A DNA stretch of 64,000 bases. Origin: Diacronema lutheri (lineage: Eukaryota; Haptophyta; Pavlovophyceae; Pavlovales; Pavlovaceae). The stretch spans positions 1,054,001-1,118,000 of the forward strand of contig JAGTXO010000009.1 of the NCBI GenBank assembly GCA_019448385.1, given 5' to 3'. Shown piece by piece: positions 42,860 to 52,700 of the stretch. Both the position numbers and the translations under genes were made by a program. Below the pieces are notes generated by a model that was not told the DNA's origin, searched no databases, and worked only from the letters and a program-made list of their open reading frames with translations. Each line of letters opens with the position of its first letter. Within the stretch, counting starts at the first letter, position 1.

Positions 42860-43470
42860 CGTAGGGGACGATGGGGACGGGGGGGGGAGGGGACGATAGG
42901 ACGGGGGGGGAGGGAAGGGAGGTGGACGTCGGGGGGGGGGGGGGGGGGGGGGGCTGATTTTGCAGCGCAGCGGTGCCGCACAGCGGGTTGGCGGCGCGGG
43001 CGCGCAAGGCGGCGCGCTAGCCGCAACGAATGTCGCAAACGGCTCCGCGCTTCACGCACGCCCGGACGAGCGGTGCTCAACTCCCGGGCTGCGCTCCGCA
43101 CCTTGATGACGAGATCGGCGTAGCCGAGGTCGTTGTCGGAGGAGGTGGGCGTGTACTTGCGCTCGATCTCGCTCGCGTCCGCCTCGGGGTCGTCGCGCCC
43201 GTTCCACTGCCCCGGCACCTTGCCCTTTGGGTTTGGCGCGAAGAGCTTGAAGTGCTTTGCGACCGGCAGGCCGAGCACCGAGTCCTTCGTCGGCAGCGCG
43301 AAGCGGAAGCGGATGGTGTCGTGCGAGAGCATGGTGCGCTCGGCGAGAACGACCTGCTGCCGCTCCTTGTTGAGGAAGATCGGGCCCTTCTTGCCGCCGC
43401 CCAGAAGCTTGGACGCAAACGTGAAGATCACGCCGAGCCCCAAGAGCCCGAGGAGCATCGGCGCAGTCAT
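40824..43470 (-). CDS. CYB5R: NADH-cytochrome b5 reductase
   Basis: Exons 43470-43102, 42773-42651, 41839-41747, 41467-41325 and 41022-40824 give 308 residues, the usual family length. Residues ~3-20 ([20 protein letters not shown]) are an N-terminal membrane anchor. The FAD domain has RKYTPTS (FAD-binding RxYT), [15 protein letters not shown] and [11 protein letters not shown]; the NADH domain has [40 protein letters not shown] and MCGPPPM. The protein ends [14 protein letters not shown]. It transfers electrons from NADH via FAD to cytochrome b5 for lipid desaturation and related reactions, at the ER or mitochondrial outer membrane. Every intron junction recreates a family motif, for example L-W|YTLDRPP. 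All four introns contain tandem repeats or poly(C)-sense runs (separate entries). Confidence 0.93.
41090..41300. repeat. ~50-bp tandem repeat in reductase intron 4
   Basis: About four units containing GGCGGGAAAGGGG and CAGGGGCAAAGTCAGGTCA within the intron 41324-41023. The unit lacks CT on the plus strand, so it has no AG in the sense direction. Confidence 0.9.
41575..41745. repeat. 82-bp duplication in reductase intron 3
   Basis: Two copies of a segment with TGCATGCACACATGTGCTGA and CCGATGGGTGGACAGCACCA, 82 bp apart, ending against the exon 3 donor at 41746. This unit does contain AG in sense. Confidence 0.9.
42064..42168. repeat. 17-bp tandem repeat in reductase intron 2
   Basis: About six units of CGGGACCCGGACCGTCC in the intron 42650-41840. 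The unit has no AG in the sense orientation. Confidence 0.9.
42816..42953. repeat. Poly(G) runs in reductase intron 1
   Basis: G runs at 42816-42859 (44) and 42931-42953 (23) with G-rich sequence between, in the intron 43101-42774. In the sense strand these are C-rich tracts ending about 42 bases before the acceptor. Confidence 0.95.
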
Positions 43471-43733
43471 CGGACCCCACTCCTGGTGGAGGCGGTGGGC
43501 GAGGGCGAGCGAGCCGACGCGCGGCGCGCAGCGTAAACGCGCGCGCGCGGCTGCGCGACGAATGCGAGGGCTGAGACTCAGCGAAGCGCGCGGTCGCGGC
43601 GTCGGCTCTGGCCCTCACCATTTCTGCACGATCTGCGCGAATCCGCTGGCTGGGACGCTTTCGCTCGGGACCCTCGGAACCGTTCGTTCGCGGCTGTCTC
43701 GGACTTCGCCCGCTCCCAGACGCACGTGGCACG
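43471..43733. promoter_or_regulatory. Divergent promoter of reductase and RAMP4 genes
   Basis: 263 bp between divergent start codons, both genes being ER-membrane proteins. No TATA box was seen. Confidence 0.4.
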
Positions 43734-44348
43734 ATGGCGGTGAGTTCGAGGGCGGCTGATTACACTCGCGTCGTCCTCGAACTCACACCCCCGGCGCGCG
43801 CGCGCGCGCTTGCGGTGGCCGCAGGGCACCTCGAACAAAATGCGCAAGCTGCGCGCCAAGAGCTCCAAGTACAATGGCAACATCACCAAGCGCGGCCTCG
43901 CTAGTCCGGAGAAGGTGCGGCGGCGCGACCGTCGCGGCAGCGCGCTTCGACGGCCTGCGCTGAGGCGCGGCGCTCGGTCGCTCGCGCCGCGCGTGCGCAC
44001 AGCCGGACAAGGACGAGAAGCGTGGTTACGTCAAGTACCTCATCTACTTCATCACGTTTGTGCTCATCTCGTCCTGTGCGCGCGCCACTCGGTCTGCTGA
44101 CCTCCGGCGTGCAGCGGAGGGCCGCGCGCGCGGGACTGCGCGCCGCTGCCACGCTGCCGGCGCTGCTCACGCGAGCGAATCCATGGCGACTGGCGCGGGC
44201 ATCGGCGCCCCGCGCGTTGGACTCCTGAGCGTGTGGCCGCAAATAAAAAACCGCGCTCACGCGCCGGCGAGTCGCCCCCTACGCTCGTGCGCCTCGTTGC
44301 GCAGCCATTGTGCAGCTGGTCAACTCCATCTCGCGCAGTCCATTCTGA
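43734..44348 (+). CDS. SERP: RAMP4/SERP-type small translocon-associated protein
   Basis: Exons 43734-43739, 43825-43914, 44003-44075 and 44305-44348 encode 70 residues. The first coding exon is only ATGGCG before a strong GTGAGT donor. The protein has the RAMP4 plan: a basic N-terminus with NKMRKLRAKSSKYNGNITKR (NITKRG matches the family NITxRG), a short charged linker (SPEKPDKDEKRG), one C-terminal span (YLIYFITFVLIS) and a short tail IVQLVNSISRSPF comparable to the family IFQIIQSIR end. RAMP4 binds the Sec61 translocon and ribosome and stabilises nascent membrane proteins. All phases agree and the length fits (animal RAMP4 is 66 residues). It is easily missed because no exon exceeds 90 nt. 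Confidence 0.85.
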
Positions 44349-44727
44349 GGCGCTGCGCGTACGCCGGGACCCTGATCCCCGCGGGTTTGCCGGCGGCCAG
44401 CCTCCACGCGTTGCGAGTTGGCGTGGAAAGACTCCTTGGGTTGGCGTTCTGAAGAACGGGCATGGCTGCGGGGGGCGGGCAATTTCGACTCAGTTTGGCT
44501 GGCAGTGCGCCGCCGGCTTCCGTGCGAATGTGCCGACGGCGAGCAGCAGCTGATGGTGCGCCCATCATGCCAGCGCGGAGAGAAGAAGTCACAATGACGT
44601 TACGTATAAAAGCACCCTCCCCCCCCCCCCCCCCCCGCCTCGCCCCGGCGCGCTCTCGGCACCGCCTCGTCGCCAGCTGCGCGCGCGCCCAACTCGACGG
44701 CCGCGCGCTTCACGCCACGCCCGCCCC
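44349..44727. other. Convergent intergenic gap of 379 bp
   Basis: Contains TGACGTTACGTATAAAAG at about 44592-44609 followed by a poly(C) run. This looks promoter-like on the plus strand, but no gene follows in that direction. It may be an old element remnant or chance. Confidence 0.35.
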
Positions 44728-45270
44728 TCAGCGCTTGCCCATCTTGCCCGACTTGTTGCCCCAGAAGGAGTACCCGCCCGCGCCGGCTTCTTGTTGCGCG
44801 CCAGACTTGTTGCGCGTGCGCCTGCGCTGTCGACTGCTGCTCTTTGTCGTGCCGTCGTAGTTCATCCGATCGTCCTCAAAGGGCGCCGGCAGCTTGGCAT
44901 CCGCAAGCTCCTCCGCGTCGCCGGCCGCGTCCGCACCAAAGGAGAGCACGGCCTCGCCACCGGCGGCGGACGCGAGGTGGATGGGGTGGGTCTCGCGCCG
45001 GTTCCCGCTGGTGGCGTACCGCGCGTCCACCACCTTTTCCGACCGAAAGTCGGTGCACGGCGTGAACGTGTGCTGCGGGAAGACCGCGTCCGCCGCGTCG
45101 GAGCGGAAGGCATTGCGTGGCCGGATCTCAGCGTCGATCGCTCCCTCGGTCGCGCGTGCGAGCTTCTTGAGGATGGGCTTGCTCCGGTCGTCCGTGACCG
45201 TGCGCTTCACAACCCCACGCTTCGCCGTGCGAAACCGGCGCTTCACCTTGCTGCGGATTGACTTGGCCAT
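44728..45270 (-). CDS. DUF2423 / LLPH-like basic nuclear protein
   Basis: 180 residues. The N-terminus MAKSIRSKVKRRFRTAKRGV is the DUF2423 signature (MAKSxRSKxKRxxR) of the LLPH/YBL028C family, small basic nucleolar proteins linked to large ribosomal subunit assembly. The central part is acidic/neutral, and the C-terminus is basic (SSSRQRRRTRNK) ending KSGKMGKR. Single exon. The ATG at 45270 is fixed by the signature, although the frame is open 19 codons further upstream. The gene is longer than the family minimum (~130). Confidence 0.8.
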   Translation of the reverse strand: MAKSIRSKVKRRFRTAKRGVVKRTVTDDRSKPILKKLARATEGAIDAEIRPRNAFRSDAADAVFPQHTFTPCTDFRSEKVVDARYATSGNRRETHPIHLASAAGGEAVLSFGADAAGDAEELADAKLPAPFEDDRMNYDGTTKSSSRQRRRTRNKSGAQQEAGAGGYSFWGNKSGKMGKR

Positions 45271-45456
45271 CGCGCCGGCAGGGCAGGCCTCGTGGGCTGT
45301 GGGCACGGGTAGCCCTCCACCGCCCAACGATGGCGGCGGTCAGGTCAGGAAAGACGAAAGACACTCACTGAGTCCGAACTCACAAGGGGACCCGGCCAGA
45401 CCCAATGGACACGTGCCGCGCCTCGGCTGCCCAGGGTCGGACTTTTCTCGCTCGCA

Positions 45457-46248
45457 TCATCCGGTCAGCTCGGACGCACTGCCCGCCAACGCCATTTCGG
45501 CCGCCACGGGCGCGCCGCAGTCGACGGTGAAGAGCGCACGCACGCGCGGCGAGATCTCAGCCTCAGCGGGCAGTTCGGGCGATCGGTGGATGGCCGCGCG
45601 TGTGCCACCTCCCCATCGCCGACCTTTGAGGAACAGTGCGTCGCCCTGCGCCACGCGCCGCGCGTCACCCTCGAGCGGCAGGCAGACGAGCGCGTTGGCC
45701 ACGCGCGGCCCCAGCCACGGCGCCGAGCTCGCAAGCGCCAGGCCTACGCGCCGGCCGGGTCGCTCGGGCAGCCAGCTGGTGCCCTCGCCCGAGAGCGCGG
45801 TAACCATCCGCAGCACGACGTGGTCCTCGTGGAAGCGCGAGCAGCGGGGCGCGCCATCGCACCACTCGCTCACCTGCAGCCGAAGGCCGAGCGCCTCCTC
45901 GGGAGACGCGCCGCGCGCCTCGACGACGAGATGCGCAAAGAGCCCGACGAGCTCGCACATGGCGTCGAGCGATGAGTCGCACGGCTGCGCAAAGCGCGCG
46001 CGCATCGCCCCGCGCAACCCCTCGCCTCCGCCCAGCGCCGTGCCCACGGGCAGCGTCGCGCGCGCGTCGAACGGCGCGCCCGCCGCGCCGCACCACGACG
46101 CCGCCTCCGCCGGTGGTGGAGCCCGCGCGAACACAAGCACGTTGACGTGCGCGGGCGCAAGCGCGCGGGCGAGCGCCTGCGGCTCACGCACGTGCGCGAA
46201 CGACGCGCCGCCCGTGCCGCCAACGGCCAGCAGCACGGCTGCGAGCAT
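45457..46248 (-). CDS. DUF1826-family protein
   Basis: 263 residues, single exon. The core CSRFHEDHVVLRMVTALSGE followed by GTSWLP, then GDALFLKGRRWGGGTRAAIHRSP and RALFTVDCG follow the DUF1826 pattern: FHxD..xLR..xTYxGxGT.W, GD..xLKG..w, vHRSP. The H-x-D and a distal H recall iron/2-oxoglutarate-type metal ligands, but the activity of the family is unknown to me. The N-terminus MLAAVLLAVGGTGGASFA could be a signal peptide or anchor. DUF1826 is known mainly from bacteria. A start at 46308 would add 20 residues. Confidence 0.7.
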   Translation of the reverse strand: MLAAVLLAVGGTGGASFAHVREPQALARALAPAHVNVLVFARAPPPAEAASWCGAAGAPFDARATLPVGTALGGGEGLRGAMRARFAQPCDSSLDAMCELVGLFAHLVVEARGASPEEALGLRLQVSEWCDGAPRCSRFHEDHVVLRMVTALSGEGTSWLPERPGRRVGLALASSAPWLGPRVANALVCLPLEGDARRVAQGDALFLKGRRWGGGTRAAIHRSPELPAEAEISPRVRALFTVDCGAPVAAEMALAGSASELTG

Positions 46249-46320
46249 AATACTCAAAGTACTCACAAAATGGGCTGAGAATCCAAACGTTACTAATGAC
46301 GCTTTCAAGGCGGGTCAGCA

Positions 46321-46363
<43 letters not shown>

Positions 46364-46547
46364 CGTGCAAGGGGCCGAGGCTGGACGAGGCGTGACGAAG
46401 GGAGCGAGCGAAAGAGTGCACGCAGCGTCCGTCCGGAGTCAGGGCGACGACCCTGTGGGCGCCGGCAGCGGGGACAACCGGGACGGCAAGGATGCGGAAC
46501 CCACACACGCCTAGCCACCCCTCGCCGGCGGGGGAGCCCGTCGACCG

Positions 46548-46643
<96 letters not shown>

Positions 46644-46702
46644 CCGCCGTCACCGCTGTTTTTAGAACATGCAGCGCGCAGTCTGCGCTCGCCGCTCATC
46701 AT
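46249..46702. other. 454-bp spacer with opposed poly(G) and poly(C) runs
   Basis: No gene. It contains a 43-base G run (46321-46363) and a 95-base C run (46548-46642), which are complementary. Just before the G run is TTACTAATGACGCTTTCAAG then GCGGGTCAGC, nearly matching the interior of the MITE at about 1768-1795. Confidence 0.85.
46321..46642. repeat. Complementary homopolymer pair: G43 and C95
   Basis: The longest homopolymers in the window. They lie 184 bp apart in the 3' flank of the giant gene and could fold into one hairpin or into G-quadruplex and i-motif structures. Confidence 0.9.
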
Positions 46703-49700
46703 TCAATCCGTCTCGCCGAGCCGCTCGAGCATCGACTCGACCGCCTTGGTCGCCTTCTCCAGCTTGTCCTTTGGATCGACCTTGGATTGGCCGCCGGCGA
46801 GGGCGCCGGCCGAGAGCGGCATGAGCGCGTTGACGACGCCTTCGAACGGCGAGCCGCCCGAGAACGCGGCGACGCCGAAGAAGATGAAGACAAAGACGAG
46901 CGCGACGAAGCCGAGCAGCCCGCCGAGCGCGCCCACGATCGCCGCGCTCGACAGCCCCAGGTCGCGCAGCGTCTGATATGTGAGCTCGCGCTGCAGATAC
47001 TCGTACGCCTTCTCGAACTCATCCATGTTGATCGAGCCGTCAGAGTCCGCGTCGGCCTTTGCAAAGAACTGCATCGCGCGCTGGCGCGAGATGTTGATGC
47101 CCATGTTCTTGATCACCTCCTCGAACTCGAAGAGCTCCTGCTCCGTCGCCACCGCCGCCGCGCGCGCCACGGTGAGCGCGTGCGTGAGCGCGCGGCGCAC
47201 GCGCGGCGCGCGACGCGCGGCGTGCGCGGCGTGCGCGACGCACCATGATGCCCGAGCGGTCGGCGTCAAAGTAGACGAAGATCTCCTGCGGTGTGTTCAG
47301 CTTGGCCACGTCCTCCATGCCCGTCGCGGCCGCGCGCAACGCCGAGCCGCCGAGCGCGAGCGCGCGCGAGCGCGCCGTCTCGACAGCGGCGAGGAGCGCG
47401 CGGATGCGCGCGGCGTCGAACTCGCACACGCGGCTGGCGAGGTCCTCGATGCCGTCCAGGTCGCCCACCGCGAGCGCGGCGAAGCCGAGCACGAGCTCGG
47501 GCTGCACGCGGAAGGACTCGGCGAGCGTGCCGAGCGCAGCGCGCGCGTCGGCGGGCAGCTGAGCGTCGGATGCGGTTGGTCGATCAATTGTCTTAAGACA
47601 CGAGAGGAGTTGCAGGAGCGCGCAGAGGAGCGTGCCCGCCTGCTCGAGCTCCTCGGGCGGCAGCTTGGCGAGCGCTTGCGCCTCCTGCGCGCGCGCGGCG
47701 AGCTGCAGTACCGTTGGTACGCTCAAGCTGGGTAAGGGAGGGGGTTTGAAGCGGGGAGTGTGGGTGGGAACGGAAGGATTGGCGAGGCGGAGGGGCGCGC
47801 GCGCGGTGTCAGTCAAATGAGCCGGCAGCGGCGCGCGGGGCGGCGCCCTCGGCTTCCCAACCCCAGCCGCGTCCCCTCACGCGCTCGGCTTCCCAACCCC
47901 AGCCGCGTCCCCTCACGCGCTCGGCTTCCCAACCCCAGCCGCGTCCCCTCACGCGCTTAGCTTCCCAACCCCAGCCCCGTCCCACTCACGCGCTCGGCTT
48001 CCCAACCCCAGCCGCGTCCCCTCACGCGCTTAGCTTCCCAACCCCAGCCCCGTCCCACTCACGCGCTCGGCTTCCCAACCCCAGCCGCGTCCCCTCACGC
48101 GCTCGGCTTCCCAACCCCAGCCCCGTCCCCTCACGCGCTCGGCTTCCCAACCCCAGCCGCGTCCCCTCACGCGCTCGGCTTCCCAACCCCAGCCGCGTCC
48201 CCTCACGCGCTCGGCTTCCCAACCCCAGCCGCGTCCCTTCACGCGCTCGGCTTCCCAACCCCAGCCGCGTCCCCTCACGCGCTCGGCTTCCCAACCCCAG
48301 CCGCGTCCCCTCACGCGCTCGGCTTCCCAACCCCAGCCGCGTCCCCTCACGCGCTCGGCTTCCCAACCCCAGCCGCGTCCCCTCACGCGCTCGGCTTCCC
48401 AACCCCAGCCGCGTCCCCTCACGCGCTTAGCTTCCCAACCCCAGCCGCGTCCGCTCACGCGCTCGGCTTCCCAACCCCAGCCGCGTCCCCTCACGCCCTC
48501 GGCTTCCCAACCCCAGCCGCGTCCCCTCACGCGCTTAGCTTCCCAACCCCAGCCGCGTCCCCTCACGCCCTCGGCTTGCCAACCCCAGCCCCGTCCCCTC
48601 ACGTGCGCGCACAGGAGCGGCTCGAGGAAGGCCGGGTCGGTGCCGGCGAGGTAGAGCGCGCGCAGGAGGGCATGCTGCTCATCCGGGATTTCAATCGCGT
48701 CGAGCAACACGCCCATCGTCTCGATGCCGCCGCCACCGTCGACGCCGCGCTGGATGGGCAAACGCAGCTGCGCGATCGCGCGCACGAGCCGCATCTGGTC
48801 GACGACGCTGTGTGCGAGCGCGGGCACGACCTGCGCGGCCGCGCCGCCGATCGCGCCCGCGGCGGCGGTCGCGCCGCGCGCGCCGCGCGCGTCGGCGTGG
48901 CGCGCGGCCTCGTCAGCCAACGCGTGCGCGTCGGCGCGCGCGCGCTCGTGCGCGTCGGCGGCTGCGCTCGCCGCCGCGTCGTGCGCGTCGCGCGCCGCCT
49001 GGCCGAGCGCGCGCTCGACAAGGGCGAGCAGCTCGGGAGGGCCGTCGGGGTACGTGGCGCTCAGGTCCCGGCTCGCGTCGGTGAGCGCGACGATCTCGTC
49101 GACAAGGCCGGCGGGCATGCCGGTCATGCGCGCGAGCGCGGGCGCAAATTCGGCCGCATCGAAGCACACGAGCCCGAGCAGCGCGCGGCACGCCTCGGCG
49201 GTCGGCTGCTCGGCGCGCGGTCCGAAACGGCGAACGAGCTCGGCGAAGGCGCGCGCGTGCCGCTCCCACGCGCGCGGCTCGAGCGCGCCGCGGCGCATCA
49301 CGGACACGAGAAGCGCGGCGGCGCCGTCAATGTATCGCCGCGCGCCCTCGACGCTGCCCTCGCCCTCGTCCGCCGCCGCGTCGGCGAGCGCGCCCGCCGC
49401 GGCGAGCGTCTCGATGCCCTCGGCGGCGAGCACAAAGTAGCCGTTACTCGCGCCAAAGATGAGGCGCGCCGCGCCCGAGGGGAGGACGCGCGCGCGCGCG
49501 ATCGCCGCGTCGATGGCGGGCAGCGCGCGGCCGAGGCCGAGAGCGCGGCGGAAGAGGGACAGGAGCGCGTGCAGCAGTACGCGCGCGTCGACGTCGGCGC
49601 CGGCGCCGTCGGCGGGCAGTAGGAGCGCGCGGCGCATCACGTAGTCACGCACGGACGCGTCGCCGCGGTTGGCGGCGAGGTTGAGCACGCACGCGACGAG

Positions 49701-52700
49701 CCCTTCGAACTCGACAAGGTCCGCGGGCAGCGCCACCGCGCCGGGCAGCGCCGCCGCCGCCGCCTCGAGGCCGCGTTGCGCGGGCAGGGCGCGCGCGGGC
49801 GGGACGAGGCCGAGGGCACCCGCAAGGAGTTCGACGTCGGCGAGCGCGAGGCGCGAGTTGCCCGCGGCGAAGTCGGCGAGCTTCGTGAGGAGCGCCGCGG
49901 CGCGGCGCGCGTCGTGCGCGCCGAGTGCTTCGTCGCCCTCTCGCAGTTTGATCGCCGCGTGGCCGAGGCGAACCCAGCCGAGCTCGCGAAAGCGCATCGC
50001 GCGGAAGCACGCGAGGCCGATCGACTCGTCCACGTCCGTCTGCACGAAGAGCGCGCGCAGCATCGACGCCTGCTGGTCGCGCTCCTTGGACGCGCCCGCG
50101 GCGAAGACCATCGCGTGCGACGGTTGCACGCCCATCGTGTGTGCGAGCTGCGAGACCGCGAGCTCGAGCACGCCCTCGCACGGCACGCAGATGGCAAGCA
50201 CGTTGCGCAGTGCGAGCGGCGCCATCCGCGTGTGCTCGGCAAGGCCACCCTCGCCGACGACGAGCTCAGCGAGCCGCGTGCCGTCCGCGTGGGCGAGGGC
50301 CGTCAGCGCGTGCAGCAATCGGCCCGAGCGGTGCAGCCGGCGCGAGAGCGGCTCGGCGGCCGACGGTTCGTCGAGCAGGTCCCACGCGCTCCCGTCCGCC
50401 GCGGCGAGGGCGAGCGCGAATCGAATGGACAGTGGCACGCACGTGCCGCCGTTGGCCACGTACGCGTCGAGTTCAGCCGGCGTGCGCAGCTGGGCGATGT
50501 GCGCATCGACGCCCGCACCCAGCCGGCCGAGCAGCGAGCGGCCGAGCTCGACGCGCATCGCGCCGCGCGCGTCCGCGTTGCTCTCGGCACGCGCCGCACG
50601 CTCGAGCTGCCATCGCTCGCGCTCGAGCACCTCGAGCGCACCCGCGTTGCGCGCGGCGAGCGCGACGAGCGCGCGCAGAACACCCGCGCCAAGCTGCGAG
50701 CCGCCGCCCGCGCCCGGCGCGCCCACGCCGTCGCGCAGCGCGAGCGCGAGCTCGGTCGCATACTCGGCATTTGGGCAGCCCCACGGCAGCGTGAGCAGCG
50801 CGCCGAGCACGCCGATGGGCAGCGCAGCCGCCGCCGACGCGCCCGGCGCGGTGTTGGTGGTGGCGGTGGCGGTGGCGGGCGCGAACTCGCGCTGCAGCGC
50901 CGCGGAGAGCGCAAGGAGGAGCTGCACGTCGGAGAAGCGCGACGACTTGCGCGCCGCGGCCGCGCGCTCGTCGTCGTCGGTCGAGCACCCGTCGTCGCTG
51001 CTGCTCCCCTCCGTGTCGGCTACAGCGGTCGCGCCGCCAAGCGCAAGAAGGGTGGCGGCGGTGAGCTCATCGCCGTCGGACGCGCTCTCCGTCGCGTCGC
51101 CGCGCGCGCTGCCGTCACCATCGTCGTCCGGCTCGACGCCCGCGAGCTCCTGCAGCTCGCGCCACACGTCGCGCCGGCCAACGTTCAGCATGCGCGCCAG
51201 GCGCTCGAGCGATGGCGTATCCTTGCGAGACGCGCCGACGAGGAGGCGGACGGCGGACGGCGAGACGCCGAGCGCGCAGGCGAGCACGTCCGCCGCGACG
51301 AGCGCGTTCCGCCGCTCGAGCCATTCGCCGTCGTCCGAGCGCGGCGGGTCGAGCGCGACGGGCGTCGGGTTGGCGAGCAGCGCGAGCGCCGCGGCGATGG
51401 CCGCGTCGTCCGCGGACCAGCCCATCGCGCGCTGCACGCCGTCGATGGCGGCGCGCACGTTGCCCTGCGCGAGGCAGAGCATCAGCGACCAGCGCATCGG
51501 CGCGCCGACGCCGTACACCTTGACCAGCTCCGCGCACTCCACCATCAGCAGCGCGGGCGCGTCGTGGCGGAAGGTGCGCGCGCACAGCGCCACCGCGCAG
51601 ATCGCGCGCGCGTACGGCGCGTGCAGCCGGAGGCCGAGCGCGCTGATGCACTCGTCGGCGGAGGCGTAGTCGCCGAGGGCGAACGCGAGCAGCGCCGCGA
51701 GCTTGATTGGCGGTAGCGCCGCGCGGCCGCACAGCCGTTGGAGCGACTTTGCGCCGGCGAGCGACGCGAACGTTTGGCCTCCGCGCAGCTCGGCGACGGA
51801 GTGCGATGCCGACTTGCCCGGCGCGAAGAAGCCGGCGCAGACGGAGAGCGCCTCGGCGAGGTCGGCGTCGAAGCCGAGCGTCTCGGCGAGCAGCTCGACC
51901 TGTTCCATCTCACCAATCGACAGTGAGATGAGCCCCTCGAGCACGCCCGTGTGCACGGAGAGGGCGGGCGCGAGCTCCGCCAGGGCAGAGCGGCAGCCCG
52001 TGAGGTCGCGGCGCAGCGCCGCGAGCAGCCCGACGAGCACGGCGGGCGGCACGTGGCAGAGCGCGGCAAGGACCTCCGTCGGCCGCTGCCCGCCCGCGCT
52101 CGCCAGCGGCGCGTCGAAGCCCGCGGCGAAGGCACCGAGGGCGCACAGCGCCGTGCGCGCGCGCTCGCCCGACGGGAGCAACGTGCCGTACGGCGCGGAC
52201 GCGACGACGCGCTGCACGACGATGGGCAGCTTCTCGACGAGCTCGGCGACGTTGCGCGCGCGCCCGAGCAGCGCGAAGAGCATCTCGCACTCACCCGCTG
52301 GCACGCCCACCACCTCGTCAAGCATGCCCACGCCGCGGGTCGAGCCGGCGATGAGACTCTCGAACGCGCGCGCGATCGCGCCCGTCGCCGTGCTCAGCTC
52401 GTCGTGCGCCGACGCGCGCACGCCGCGCGAAAGGGCGCGCGCCACTCCGCTGGGCTGGGCGGGCGAGCCGGCGCGCGCGAGCGCCGGCGAGCCGACGAGC
52501 GCTGCCTTGGACAGCTGCGCCGCTGGGCGCGGCGGCGGTTGCGGCGGCGGCGGGGCGTGCGAGGCGCTGTCACCGGCCGCGCGCACGCCCGAGCCGTGCT
52601 CGCGCCGCGCCGATGGCGCGACGAGCGGCAGCCGGCTGCCAAACGAGCGGCGCGGCCCGCCGTCACCGTCGCCGGCGCCCGGCGGCGCGGGCGGCGGCGA

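Noticed and set aside
44592-44609. TATAAAAG with CRE-like TGACG as a promoter
   Set aside because: No gene follows on the plus strand within a sensible distance; it lies between convergent genes.
49669-51669. Long plus-strand frames opposite the giant gene (also 51703-53634, 57053-58549)
   Set aside because: Serine/arginine-rich shadows typical of the antisense of GC-rich coding sequence; the minus strand has hydrophobic spans and EF-hands.
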